Assembly (NCBI RefSeq): GCF_004362515.1
Contig: NZ_SNXU01000001.1
Span: forward strand, 6,138,001-6,202,000
DNA from: Actinokineospora alba
GTDB taxonomy: Bacteria > Actinomycetota > Actinomycetes > Mycobacteriales > Pseudonocardiaceae
Direction: 5' to 3'
Length of the DNA stretch: 64,000 bases
In this document: positions 1 to 8,541 of the stretch, in pieces
Position numbering within the stretch: the first letter of the stretch is position 1
Layout of the letters: each line of letters starts with the position of its first letter
Notes under the pieces: model-generated
Seen by the model: the letters and a program-made list of their open reading frames with translations, nothing else
What the model was told of the DNA's origin: nothing
Databases searched by the model: none
Translations under genes and position numbers: made by a program

Positions 1-377
1 GTCCGGGCCAGCTCGGCCAAGATCGGCAGCCGCTCCGGCGGCAGCCGCAGGTCGGTGCGGCGCACCAGGTCCAGCCAGTCACCGAGCAGGTCGGTGTGGT
101 CGCCGCTGAGCATCCGGTCGAGCCGCCGCCTCGCCACGGCGGGGATGACGGCCCGACTGTCCTCAGCCGCCGCCTGCACCGGCAGGCCACCGGTCTCCGG
201 CACCCGACCCGCCCGCCGGTAGCCGGCCATGAGCGCGGCGGCCGTCAGCAGCCGGGTCGCTGGGTCTTCGTTCTCGGGCACCAAGGCCCGCACGGATTCC
301 GGCAACCCTTCGGTGTGCACCACCCGCCGCCGCGTCCCCAGCAGCGCGGCGGCCACCAACTCATCCCACCCGCTCAC
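1..377 (-). CDS. DUF5691 family protein, 3' part beyond the window edge
   Basis: Partial leftward gene whose first about 125 codons lie in the window and which runs off the left edge. Translation from the GTG at 377 reads VSGWDELVAAALLGTRRR, followed by a helical, Leu/Ala/Arg-rich segment typical of the start of DUF5691 proteins. The GTG overlaps the stop of the upstream SWIM gene (GTGA), so the two are translationally coupled. In actinobacteria DUF5691 and SWIM genes commonly sit beside MoxR-type AAA and vWA genes (established association; those genes would lie outside this window). No catalytic motif is visible. Function unknown. Confidence 0.75.
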   Translation of the reverse strand, partial: MSGWDELVAAALLGTRRRVVHTEGLPESVRALVPENEDPATRLLTAAALMAGYRRAGRVPETGGLPVQAAAEDSRAVIPAVARRRLDRMLSGDHTDLLGDWLDLVRRTDLRLPPERLPILAELAR

Positions 378-1645
378 AACCGCACCGCCCGCTCCCCGTC
401 CCAACAGGACAGCGGACGCAACCCACTCACCGAAAGCTCCGCCGCCACCGTCAGCGGCCGCCCACCCGACACCGCCAGCAGCGTCCACGGGTCCACCCCC
501 GCGCCCAGCGGCAGCACCGATCCGTCCACAGAGGACAGTCCCCATTCCTTGCCCAGCGACACCGGCGAGACGTCGTGCAGCACCACCGGGAGCCGGTCGA
601 GCCATGGGTCGAGTGCCAGCCCGGCGGCGAACGCGGCCAGCGCGTCGTCGACGGTTCCGCCGGAGGGCACCGGGGCGGGTACGGCGTCGTCGCGGTCGGC
701 GACCAGTGCGCGCAGCGGGAGGGCGCCCGGGTAGAACGCCAACGTGGCCGGGACGAGGGTGCCCGACACCAGCGAGGTGTCGAGAATCCGCCCCGGGCCC
801 GCGAACGACAGCACCAGCGCCCACCGCCCGCTCGCCGAACCCCGCAGCCACGTCCGCCGGGAGACCAGTTGGTCGTTCTCCTGGTCGACGTGGCCCGCGA
901 CCAGCCACTCGTCACGCACCCGGTCGCCGGAGGCCAGGACGTCGGCGGTGTCCACGGTGAAGCCCAAGCGGGTGCGCACGGTCGCCGCGAGCGGAGCGGG
1001 TAGGTCGTCGATCCGGGCGTACGCCACCGCCAGCGTCCGCAGCAGCGCGAGGTCTTCGAGCAGCCGGGACGGCCAGTCGCGCCCGCGCCCGGGGAGCATC
1101 GCGGCCCGCCGCAACCCCGACGCGAGGCCGGGGGCCTGGGCGTCGACCATGCGGGCGGCCACGGCGTAGAGCACGTCAGGGCTCTGGTCGAGCACCGCCA
1201 AGCCGGTCGTCACCTGGTCCCCGAGCCAGCCGATCAGCTCCGCGGCACCGCCCGCGACCCGCGAGGCACGCTTCTCCGCGCGCCGCGCCGCCGCTTCCTC
1301 GTCGCGCTCACCGGAAGACTCGGCCCGCTTGGGCCGGGCCAGCCACGTGTCGACCCACTCCGGCTCATCGGACTCCGGGACCGCGCCGTCAGCCCACAGC
1401 AGCAGCAACCCGAGAGCGTGCTTGCACGGGAACTTCCGGCTCGGACATGAGCACTTGAACGCGGGCTCGGACAGGTCGACGCCGACTTGGTACGGCGCCT
1501 TCCCACTCCCCTGGCAGGCACCCCAGACCGCATGCGCCGAGGCTCCCAGCGACGGCCACTTCGCCGGACTCGCCTGGCTCCGACCCGCCTTCGCGGACGC
1601 GGCGTCGGGCGCGAGGTCGAGCACCTGCTCAGCGGTCCACCGCAC
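374..1645 (-). CDS. SWIM zinc finger family protein
   Basis: 423-residue cytoplasmic protein. A SWIM zinc finger lies near the N terminus, with ligands C65, C67, C74 and H76 (CxC-x6-CxH). SWIM fingers bind DNA or protein. The rest is an uncharacterised helical region rich in Ala, Arg and Trp. No signal peptide or membrane segment is seen. The ATG at 1645 gives the typical family start (MRWTAEQVLDLAPD). The downstream DUF5691 gene overlaps by 4 bases, so they form an operon. The family recurs beside MoxR ATPase / vWA / DUF5691 genes, so a regulatory or conflict-related role is possible but is inference. Family call is firm, function is not. Confidence 0.85.
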   Translation of the reverse strand: MRWTAEQVLDLAPDAASAKAGRSQASPAKWPSLGASAHAVWGACQGSGKAPYQVGVDLSEPAFKCSCPSRKFPCKHALGLLLLWADGAVPESDEPEWVDTWLARPKRAESSGERDEEAAARRAEKRASRVAGGAAELIGWLGDQVTTGLAVLDQSPDVLYAVAARMVDAQAPGLASGLRRAAMLPGRGRDWPSRLLEDLALLRTLAVAYARIDDLPAPLAATVRTRLGFTVDTADVLASGDRVRDEWLVAGHVDQENDQLVSRRTWLRGSASGRWALVLSFAGPGRILDTSLVSGTLVPATLAFYPGALPLRALVADRDDAVPAPVPSGGTVDDALAAFAAGLALDPWLDRLPVVLHDVSPVSLGKEWGLSSVDGSVLPLGAGVDPWTLLAVSGGRPLTVAAELSVSGLRPLSCWDGERAVRL

Positions 1646-1722
1646 CCCGCGCCCTCGTCTCTGCCGGCACCTGCCCCGTCGACCCGAGCATGCCGGCTGA
1701 CACCGACACCGACGGTGCCAGG

Positions 1723-2721
1723 TCAGTTCACACAGTCCGGCGCGGCAGGCATGTCCCCGGCCATGGCTGCCTGGACGAACGGCCGCACCGCCTCCGGCGA
1801 GACCTCGAGCCCAGCGCCCTGCGTCGAGTTCACCACCTCACCCACCGGGATCAGCGCGACCCGCACCCCGCCACGCGTCTTGGCCAGGCCCTCCGCGAGT
1901 CCGAGCAGATCCGCGTCGGTGACCACCTGATCGCGGACAGCGGCCAGCACCGAGGCCGCGTTGGCGGGAGTGACGCGGCCGATCAACCCGGACAGGAACA
2001 CCTGCTGGCGCTTGATCCGGTCCAGGTCCCCGTTGGGCAGCCCGTGCCGCTGCCGCACGAACGCCAGCGCGGTCGAACCGGCCACCGTCTGCCGGCCTTC
2101 CCGGAAGTCGGCCTGGGCGAACGGGTCCCGGGTCGCCGCCCGCAGACACACCTCGACACCGCCCACCGCGTCCGCCGCCCGCCCGATCGCGGCCATGTCG
2201 ATCACGAGGTAGTCGTCGATCGCCATGCCGGTGAGTGCGCCGACAGCCGTCATCGTCAGCTCGGCGCCCGCCTTGTCCGCCTCGCCCTGGCTCGCGCCCG
2301 CCGACAGGGCGGCTTCCCGCCCCCGGCTGAACGCCGAGTTCACCTTCCCCTGGCCGAACCCGGGGATGTCGACCAGCGTGTCGCGCGGCACGGAGATCGC
2401 CGTCGCCCGCTCCCCGGCCAGCCGGGTCAGCATGATCGTGTCCGCGCGGCTCCCCTCGTCCCGGCCGAGCACCAGAACCGTGCGTTCCTCGAGAACGGCG
2501 CCGGGGGCGGCGGGCGGTGCCTGATCGCGGCGCACCATTTGCGGGATGACCACGGCGGACACCGCGGCGACCACCACCGCGACCGCCGCGAACACCAGCG
2601 GCATCGACCGCCGCGGCCGCTCACGCCGCAGTGCGCGCAGGACGGTCGAGCCGTCCACCGCCCGGCCCGCCTGCTCGGTGACGGCTTCGCGGATCAAGGA
2701 CTCGGTCTTGTCGAACGTCAT
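1723..2721 (-). CDS. LCP (LytR-CpsA-Psr) family membrane protein
   Basis: 332 residues. Residues 1-39 are cytoplasmic and basic, about 40-60 form one membrane helix, and the rest is an extracytoplasmic LCP domain. Family motifs are present: RADTIMLTRL, the arginine motif SVPRDT, KVNSAFSRG, GGVEVCL, and the polyprenyl-phosphate motif around DLDRIKRQQ. LCP enzymes transfer lipid-linked glycopolymers to peptidoglycan (in mycolata, arabinogalactan ligation). The start overlaps the end of the sigma factor gene by 4 bases, so the two are co-translated. The cytoplasmic tail could contact the sigma factor, which is inference. The family is usually annotated as LytR/CpsA/Psr attenuator or ligase. Confidence 0.87.
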   Translation of the reverse strand: MTFDKTESLIREAVTEQAGRAVDGSTVLRALRRERPRRSMPLVFAAVAVVVAAVSAVVIPQMVRRDQAPPAAPGAVLEERTVLVLGRDEGSRADTIMLTRLAGERATAISVPRDTLVDIPGFGQGKVNSAFSRGREAALSAGASQGEADKAGAELTMTAVGALTGMAIDDYLVIDMAAIGRAADAVGGVEVCLRAATRDPFAQADFREGRQTVAGSTALAFVRQRHGLPNGDLDRIKRQQVFLSGLIGRVTPANAASVLAAVRDQVVTDADLLGLAEGLAKTRGGVRVALIPVGEVVNSTQGAGLEVSPEAVRPFVQAAMAGDMPAAPDCVN

Positions 2722-3221
2722 GAGAGGACCTCCGTCACGGTCAGGTCGGCGGCGCGCAGGGTGCCCAGCGCGCGCGAGATGTGGCTGCGGACAGTGCCCG
2801 CGGAGCAGCCGAGGACCTCGGCGATCTCGGCGTCGGTGCTGTCCTCGTAGTAGCGCAGGACGATCGCGGCCCGCTGTTTGCGCGGCAGCGTGGCGATCCG
2901 GACCCGCATGGCCTCACGCTCGGCGTGGCGCACGGCGGGGTCACCCCCGGACGGCCCGATCGCCTCCAGCGTCGAATGCGCCGAGGTGATGTCACGCGCG
3001 GCGCGCTTGCGCCGCCACGAGAGGTACTCGTTGGTGACCATCCGCTTGACGTAGAGGTCGGGCGCGTCGAGCCTCCCGATCCGCCCCCATCGTGACTGCG
3101 CGCGGAGCAATACCTCCTGGACGACGTCCTGCGCGAGATGGGGATCGCAGGTCAACGCCGTGGCGTAGCGCAGCAGCCGGTCTATCCGTTCGGCCGCGAA
3201 CGCGTCGAAACTGTCCGGCAC
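2718..3221 (-). CDS. SigE-family ECF RNA polymerase sigma factor
   Basis: 167 residues. Sigma region 2 spans about 10-85 (FAAERIDRLLRYATALT, then AQDVVQEVLLRAQSRW) and region 4 about 108-160 with a helix-turn-helix (STDAEIAEVLGCSAGTVRSH). The length and the N-terminal FxxFxxER style match the actinobacterial SigE subfamily. The GTG start at 3221 is chosen because a GGAG ribosome site lies 6-7 bases upstream; an ATG 4 bases earlier is out of frame. No classical anti-sigma gene follows. The coupled downstream gene is an LCP membrane protein, which may fill that role (inference). A hairpin-forming repeat lies upstream at 3251-3276. Confidence 0.9.
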   Translation of the reverse strand: MPDSFDAFAAERIDRLLRYATALTCDPHLAQDVVQEVLLRAQSRWGRIGRLDAPDLYVKRMVTNEYLSWRRKRAARDITSAHSTLEAIGPSGGDPAVRHAEREAMRVRIATLPRKQRAAIVLRYYEDSTDAEIAEVLGCSAGTVRSHISRALGTLRAADLTVTEVLS

Positions 3222-3250
3222 TCATCGCTCCTTTCCCTGGTCGACACCCC

Positions 3251-3276
3251 ACAAACGCGGTGACGGCCGCGTTTGT
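3251..3276. repeat. 26-base inverted repeat upstream of the sigma factor gene
   Basis: ACAAACGCGG, a 6-base loop, then CCGCGTTTGT: a perfect 10-base arm. It sits 30 bases upstream of the sigma factor start codon on the leader side. It could be an operator or a leader hairpin. The sequence alone does not decide. Confidence 0.5.
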
Positions 3277-3438
3277 TGAGTGCTCCGGGAAAGAAACTCG
3301 TGACACCGGATCAGTAGGCCGACACTGGCGACCGATCCGGTGTGACGACGTCTTGCCGCATCGCCGTCGGGGGCGACGTCCCACTGGTCGGTCGGGTGCG
3401 GACAAAAGTTCCCACACCACCCGATCGAGTGACAAAGC

Positions 3439-3472
3439 GGTGGCCCATCCCGGGCGCGGGGGATGGGCCACC
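3439..3472 (-). terminator. Hairpin terminator after the P-domain trypsin gene
   Basis: Arms GGTGGCCCATCCC and GGGATGGGCCACC form a perfect 13-base stem with an 8-base loop, 24 bases past the stop of the leftward protease gene. Downstream bases on the minus strand are only weakly T-rich (GCTTTGTC). It is the only strong hairpin in the interval. Confidence 0.65.
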
Positions 3473-3496
3473 TGTCATTCAGGAGCTAGCGGTTCG

Positions 3497-4597
3497 CTAG
3501 AACTGCAGGCTCCAGGCATCGATGTATCCGGTGTCGTAGCGGGCCACGTCCTGGACCTTGAGCTTCCAGGTCCCGTTCGCGACCTCCGTCGACGCGTTCA
3601 CCGTGTACGTGGTGAGGATGTTGTCGGCGGAGTCGTTGGAGCTGGAGCTCTTGAGCCGGTAGGCCGAGCCGTCCGGGGCCACCAGGTCGATGACCACATC
3701 GCCGCGCCAGGTGTGCTTGATGTCGACGTTGACCTTCAGCGTCGACGGCGCGTTGCCGGCCTGGCCGGTCACGGTGACGTCGCTGGTGACCGCGGCGCCC
3801 GCGTCCGGGATGTTGACGTTGTTGGTGTTCTCGAACTTGCTCCCGGTGGGCGGGGGCTCGGTGGTGCCGCCGGTCTGCTGGTTGATCCAGGTGAGGTTGG
3901 CGGCGATGCCGGTGTAGAGCGTCGTGGTCGCGCACTCGCCGTTGTTGTCGCCCGGGCCCTTGGTCTCGCCGACCAGGGTCCAGTTGCCGCGCGAGCCGAC
4001 CAGGGCCGGGCCACCGGAGTCGCCGTGGCAGGCCGAGTGGGTGCGGTCGCCGGAGATGCAGACGTCGGTGGCGCTGCCGCCGCCCGGGTAGCAGCGGCTC
4101 GACTCCAGCACCGTCAGGTCGATCTCCTGCAGGTAGGAGGGGTTGCTGCAGTTCGGCCAGCTGGTGCAGCCGAAGCCGATCAGCCGGGCGGGCGTGCCCG
4201 GCGCCGGGTTCGACGTCGCCATCTTGATCGGCGTCATGGTCGAGGGCTGCGACAGGTGCATCAGGGTCAGGTCGGTGCCCGCCTTGTCGACTCGGCGGTC
4301 GACGCTGCGGACCTCGCCGCCGGAGGAGCGGTAGACCGAGCCGATGCGGGCCGACGACGCGTTGCCGCAGTGAGTGGCGGTGACGATCCACTGCGGGGCG
4401 ACCAGGCTGCCGCCGCAGCCGTTGCTCATGCCCGCGTGGAACGAGTAGGTCTCGGTGGCGTTGCCGCCGCCGATGATCTGGATCTCCTGAGGCGGGTCGT
4501 CCGACGGCGGCGCGGCCAGCGCGGCCTCGCCGACGGTCACCGCCAGTCCCAATGCCAGCGCGGCGGCCGCGACGCGGCCCAGCCAACGGTGCTTCAT
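3497..4597 (-). CDS. Secreted trypsin-like serine protease with C-terminal P domain
   Basis: 366 residues. A signal peptide covers about 1-29 (basic start, Ala/Leu core, ending AALAAP). The S1 protease domain has its histidine in VTATHC, aspartate in GTDLTLMHL and serine in CHGDSGGPAL, with paired cysteines typical of trypsins. After a Thr/Pro linker (GGTTEPPPTGS) comes a proprotein-convertase P/HomoB domain to the end (WRGDVVIDLVAPDG, then YIDAWSLQF). Such proteins are exported proteases, with the P domain aiding folding or substrate contact. It is a single gene, divergent from the geosmin synthase gene. Substrate unknown. Confidence 0.92.
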   Translation of the reverse strand: MKHRWLGRVAAAALALGLAVTVGEAALAAPPSDDPPQEIQIIGGGNATETYSFHAGMSNGCGGSLVAPQWIVTATHCGNASSARIGSVYRSSGGEVRSVDRRVDKAGTDLTLMHLSQPSTMTPIKMATSNPAPGTPARLIGFGCTSWPNCSNPSYLQEIDLTVLESSRCYPGGGSATDVCISGDRTHSACHGDSGGPALVGSRGNWTLVGETKGPGDNNGECATTTLYTGIAANLTWINQQTGGTTEPPPTGSKFENTNNVNIPDAGAAVTSDVTVTGQAGNAPSTLKVNVDIKHTWRGDVVIDLVAPDGSAYRLKSSSSNDSADNILTTYTVNASTEVANGTWKLKVQDVARYDTGYIDAWSLQF

Positions 4598-5015
4598 GTG
4601 TTTGCCCTCTCGGATGACGCTGCAGGGTGGGCGGGACCAGGCAGGCGGCCCCGCTTGTCTCGCACGATGGCCCCGGCCGGGGGCCGCGCATCATCAGAGA
4701 TGGGTATTCAGCGAACTGATGCCCCCGTCGCGCTGTGTGATCGACTTTCCCTCGACAGCCCCGTGTGCCTGTCGGATGTGGTGTGGCACAAGCAATCCGA
4801 CCGCCACCACAAGTAGTCGAACGAGATTCACGAACCTCCCTCGGAACCCATCTGTGAACTGGTGATGTCCACGCGGGGAAACCGGCCAGAAGCGCTCGAT
4901 CGTGTGGTTGCCGGGTCGAAGCCTTGGCGAGGCCCCGGCCGCTTTGGTTTCGTGGACAAGGTCGAGATCAACGCCGACCATCGCCCCACTCCCCCGAAAC
5001 GGCAGGTACCACCCC
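4598..5015. other. Divergent intergenic region, protease / geosmin synthase
   Basis: 418 bases between divergent genes, so it must hold both promoters. Reading frames cross it, including an extension of the geosmin synthase frame to 4902, but they lack ribosome sites and family similarity. No convincing palindrome or -10/-35 pair was found by eye. Confidence 0.5.
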
Positions 5016-7244
5016 ATGCAGCCCTTCGAGCTGCCCGAGTTCTATCTGGTCCACCCCCCACGGCTGAACCCGAACGTGGACCAGGCCCGGCGCAACAGCA
5101 AGGCCTGGGCGTACGCGATGGACATGATCGACGTCCCCCAGGCGGGCACCCCGATCTGGAGCGAAGCCGACCTCGACTCCCACGACTACGCCCTGCTGTG
5201 CGCCTACACGCACCCGGACGCGTCCGGTCCCGAGCTGGACCTGATCACCGAGTGGTACGTCTGGGTGTTCTACTTCGACGACCACTTCCTGGAGCTGTAC
5301 AAGCGCTCCCGCGACATCCCGGGCGCGCGCGCCTATCTCGACCGGCTGCGGCTGTTCATGCCGGTGCGCGGCGAGATCACCGAGACGCCGACCAACCCGG
5401 TCGAGGCCGGGCTCGCAGACCTGTGGGCACGCACGGTGCCCGCGATGTCCGCCGACTGGCGCGAGCGGTTCGCCGAGAGCACCAAGAACCTGCTCGACGA
5501 GTCGCTGTGGGAACTGGCGAACATCAGCGAGGGCCGGGTGTCGAACCCGGTGGAGTACATCGAGATGCGCCGCAAGGTCGGTGGCGCGCCCTGGTCGGCG
5601 AACCTGGTCGAGCACGCCGTCGGCGCCGAGGTGCCCGCCGCCATCGCCGCGTCGCGGCCCATGCACGTCCTGCGCGACACGTTCTCCGACGCGGTACACC
5701 TGCGCAACGACCTGTTCTCCTACGAGCGAGAGGTCCTCGACGAGGGCGAGCTCAGCAACGGCGTGCTGGTGTTCGAGAAGTTCCTCGGCTGCACCACGCA
5801 GGAGGCCGCCGCGGCGGTCAACGACCTGCTGACGTCGCGGCTGCACCAGTTCGAGCACACGACGTTCACCGAGCTGCCCCCGCTGTTCGACCAGCACGGC
5901 CTCGACCCGGTGCAGCGCGCGGGCGTCTTCGCCTACGTCAAGGGCTTGCAGGACTGGCAGTCGGGCGGCCACGAGTGGCACATGCGGTCGAGCCGGTACA
6001 TGAACGGCGGCGGCGCCGAGGAGCCGGCGCTCGGCGGTCCGAAGGGGCTGGGCACGTCGGCGGCGCGGATCGTGACGTCACTGGTGAACACCGCCGAGCA
6101 GCGGACTCGTTCGTTCACCCACGTCCCGTTCGAGCGAGTCGGGCCGCTTCCGGTGCCGGAGCTGTACCTCCCCTACGCCAACACGCTGAGCCCACACCTG
6201 TCCGCGGCGCGGGACAACCTCGTCGGCTGGTGTGCGCGAATGGGCATCCTGGACTCGGTGGTCTGGCACGAGCACACCCTGCGCGCCGCCGACCTGCCGC
6301 TGTGCGCGGCGGGCATCCACCCGGACGCCACTCCCGCCGAACTCGACCTCACCAGCGCCTGGCTGGCCTGGGGCACCTACGCCGACGACTACTACCCGCT
6401 CGTGTTCGGCCGCACCCTCGACCAGGCGGGCGCCCGGGCCTGCACCGACCGCCTGCACGCCCTGATGCCGGTCGACGGCGAACCCACGCCCGTCCCCGTC
6501 AACGGGCTCGAGCGCGGCCTGGCCGACCTGTGGGCGCGCACGGCGGGTCCGATGGGCGTCGAGGCGCGGCGCACGTTCAAGGCCACCGTGGTCGACATGA
6601 CGCGGAGTTGGCTGTGGGAGTTGGACAACCAGGCGATGAACCGGATCCCCGACCCGGTCGACTACCTCGAGATGCGGCGTCAGACGTTCGGCTCGGATCT
6701 GACGATGAGCCTGTGCAGGCTGTCCCACGGCCGGACGGTGCCGCCCGAGATCTACCACTCGCGCCCGATCAGGGCGATGGAGAACGCCGCCGCCGACTGG
6801 GCGTGCCTGGTCAACGACCTGTACTCGTACCAGAAGGAGATCCAGTACGAGGGCGAGATCCACAATGGTGTGCTCGTGGTGCAGAACTTCTTCGACTGCG
6901 ACCTGGACCACGCGGCGGCCGTGGTGGTCGACCTGATGACCTCGCGGATGCGCCAGTTCGAGCACGTCGTCGACATCGACCTCCCGACCTTGTTCGACGA
7001 CTTCGGCCTCGACGCGACCGCGCGCGCCACCCTGACCGGGTACGCCGAGGAGCTCAAGCACTGGATGGCCGGAATCCTGAACTGGCACGCGCAGGTGGAC
7101 CGGTACAAGGAGTCCTATTTGGACCAGACCGCTCCGGGCCATGCTCCCGCGGTCGCCCGGCACCTGGGGCCGACCGGCTTGGGCACCGCGAGCACCCGAA
7201 TCCTTCCCGGCCGGGCCGCGAAGATCCCACTGCCCACGCCCTAG
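5016..7244 (+). CDS. geoA: Germacradienol/geosmin synthase
   Basis: 742-residue bifunctional sesquiterpene enzyme. The N-terminal half cyclises farnesyl diphosphate to germacradienol and the C-terminal half converts that to geosmin. Two tandem class I terpene synthase domains are visible. The N domain has DDHFLE at 88-93 and the Mg-binding triad N231/S235/E239 (NDLFSYERE). The C domain has the variant DDYYP near 455 and NDLYSYQKE. The ATG at 5016 matches the conserved MQPFELPEFYLVHPPRLNPN start; the open frame continues upstream without a plausible start. Length fits characterised geosmin synthases (about 725-750). Monocistronic, followed at once by a long inverted repeat. Confidence 0.96.
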   Translation: MQPFELPEFYLVHPPRLNPNVDQARRNSKAWAYAMDMIDVPQAGTPIWSEADLDSHDYALLCAYTHPDASGPELDLITEWYVWVFYFDDHFLELYKRSRDIPGARAYLDRLRLFMPVRGEITETPTNPVEAGLADLWARTVPAMSADWRERFAESTKNLLDESLWELANISEGRVSNPVEYIEMRRKVGGAPWSANLVEHAVGAEVPAAIAASRPMHVLRDTFSDAVHLRNDLFSYEREVLDEGELSNGVLVFEKFLGCTTQEAAAAVNDLLTSRLHQFEHTTFTELPPLFDQHGLDPVQRAGVFAYVKGLQDWQSGGHEWHMRSSRYMNGGGAEEPALGGPKGLGTSAARIVTSLVNTAEQRTRSFTHVPFERVGPLPVPELYLPYANTLSPHLSAARDNLVGWCARMGILDSVVWHEHTLRAADLPLCAAGIHPDATPAELDLTSAWLAWGTYADDYYPLVFGRTLDQAGARACTDRLHALMPVDGEPTPVPVNGLERGLADLWARTAGPMGVEARRTFKATVVDMTRSWLWELDNQAMNRIPDPVDYLEMRRQTFGSDLTMSLCRLSHGRTVPPEIYHSRPIRAMENAAADWACLVNDLYSYQKEIQYEGEIHNGVLVVQNFFDCDLDHAAAVVVDLMTSRMRQFEHVVDIDLPTLFDDFGLDATARATLTGYAEELKHWMAGILNWHAQVDRYKESYLDQTAPGHAPAVARHLGPTGLGTASTRILPGRAAKIPLPTP

Positions 7245-7245
7245 C

Positions 7246-7328
7246 CCCTTCGCGAGTCCCCAACTCCCGACAGTGAGTTCTCAGTTCAATTGAGAACTCA
7301 CTGTCGGGAGGTGGGGACTCGCGAAGGG
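7246..7328. repeat. Long inverted repeat (E1) after geosmin synthase, probable terminator
   Basis: Begins 1 base after the stop codon. Left arm starts CCCTTCGCGAGTCCCC and continues to GAGTTCTC; the right arm mirrors it back to GGGGACTCGCGAAGGG. About 37 paired bases with one mismatch and a tiny loop. No T tract follows. It is one of seven long palindromes in the intergenic DNA of this window. Confidence 0.8.
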
Positions 7329-7428
7329 TCAGTCGAAGGTCCGACCCGGCATCCGTCGAAAGGTGGACGCCCCGGGTCGGCGGCGCCGGCTAGCGTCGAC
7401 TCCGTTGTGCGACAACGGAGGGGGACTC

Positions 7429-8541
7429 ATGGTCGGGGGACGCGTCGCGGCCCTGGATGTGCTGCGCGGAGTGGCGATCCTGGGCACGCTGGGCACGAAC
7501 ATCTGGATCTTCACCACACCCGGCGGCGCCGCCGGGTTCCTCAGCGGCGGCGGGTCGGGGTTCGCCGAGACGTTCCTCAGGTTCCTGAGCAACGGGAAGT
7601 TCCTGGCGCTGCTGTCCATCATGTTCGGCATCGGCCTGGCGATGCAGCATGCCTCGGCGCTGCGCCGGGGTGAGCGCTGGCCCGGCTGGTACCTGTGGCG
7701 CTCGGCGCTGCTGCTGCTCGAAGGGCTCATCCACTATGTGCTGATCTTCGAGTTCGACGTGCTCATGTTCTACGCGCTCGTGTCCGTCCTGGTCGCCTAC
7801 CTGGTCGGACGCAGTGCCAAGGTGATCCGCGGGTGGATGATCGGCCAGGCCGTCCTGCTGGTCACGATCATCGGCCTGCTCACGTGGGCGTTGCTCGCGA
7901 GCAAGGCCGGTGGCCCGTCGGGTGGGCTGCCCGCCGACACGTCCAGTTGGCTCGCCCAGGTCCAGGCCCGGCTCGACTACGCCGGTCTCTACCGCGCTGA
8001 GGCGATCTTCGCCGTCCCGCTGAGCACGGTCCTGTTCCTCGCGGGTGTCCGCCTGCTGCGGGCGGGTGCCCTGGAGGACTCCGAACGCGGCAGGCTGATC
8101 CAGCGCAGGCTGACGGCCTGGGGGCTCGGGTTCGGCATCCCGCTCAACGCGGTCACCAGTTTCGCCGGGGCCGAGTTGTTCCTGGTGGACCGGTACCTGT
8201 GCGCGCCGATTGTCGCTTTCGGACTGCTCGGCCTGATCACCATGGTGGTCAACCGGATGCGCGCCGAGGCAGGCATGGCACGGCGTGGCCTCACCGCAGT
8301 CGGGCGGACCGCCCTCACCTGTTACGTCGGGCAGAACGTGATCGCGTCGATCCTCTGCTACGACTGGGGTCTCGGCCTCAACGGCCACGGACCCGCGGTG
8401 ACCGCCGCGCTGTGGCTGGCGATCTCGCTCCTGCTCATGGCCGGAGCGCCGTGGTGGCTGCGCCGCCACGAGCGCGGTCCGATGGAGGCGCTGTGGCAGT
8501 GGGCCTACCGCGTTCCCCAGCGCCAACCCGCCCCGCGCTGA
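7429..8541 (+). CDS. DUF418 domain-containing membrane protein
   Basis: 370 residues. Polytopic membrane protein with about 8-10 hydrophobic helices. The N terminus RVAALDVLRGVAILGTLGTN is characteristic of the acyltransferase-like DUF418 / YeiB family, and the C-terminal part (TAVGRTALTCYVGQNV) matches the conserved DUF418 segment. The ATG at 7429 has a GGAGGGGG ribosome site; the frame extends upstream without one. Family function is unknown; these proteins are suspected transporters or acyl-modifying enzymes. Its last 107 bases overlap the oppositely oriented DUF2306 gene. Confidence 0.88.
   Translation: MVGGRVAALDVLRGVAILGTLGTNIWIFTTPGGAAGFLSGGGSGFAETFLRFLSNGKFLALLSIMFGIGLAMQHASALRRGERWPGWYLWRSALLLLEGLIHYVLIFEFDVLMFYALVSVLVAYLVGRSAKVIRGWMIGQAVLLVTIIGLLTWALLASKAGGPSGGLPADTSSWLAQVQARLDYAGLYRAEAIFAVPLSTVLFLAGVRLLRAGALEDSERGRLIQRRLTAWGLGFGIPLNAVTSFAGAELFLVDRYLCAPIVAFGLLGLITMVVNRMRAEAGMARRGLTAVGRTALTCYVGQNVIASILCYDWGLGLNGHGPAVTAALWLAISLLLMAGAPWWLRRHERGPMEALWQWAYRVPQRQPAPR

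Noticed and set aside
4862..7276. 804-residue open frame overlapping the geosmin synthase gene
   Set aside because: Out-of-frame shadow of a confident gene, rich in Arg/Pro/Gly, with no family resemblance.
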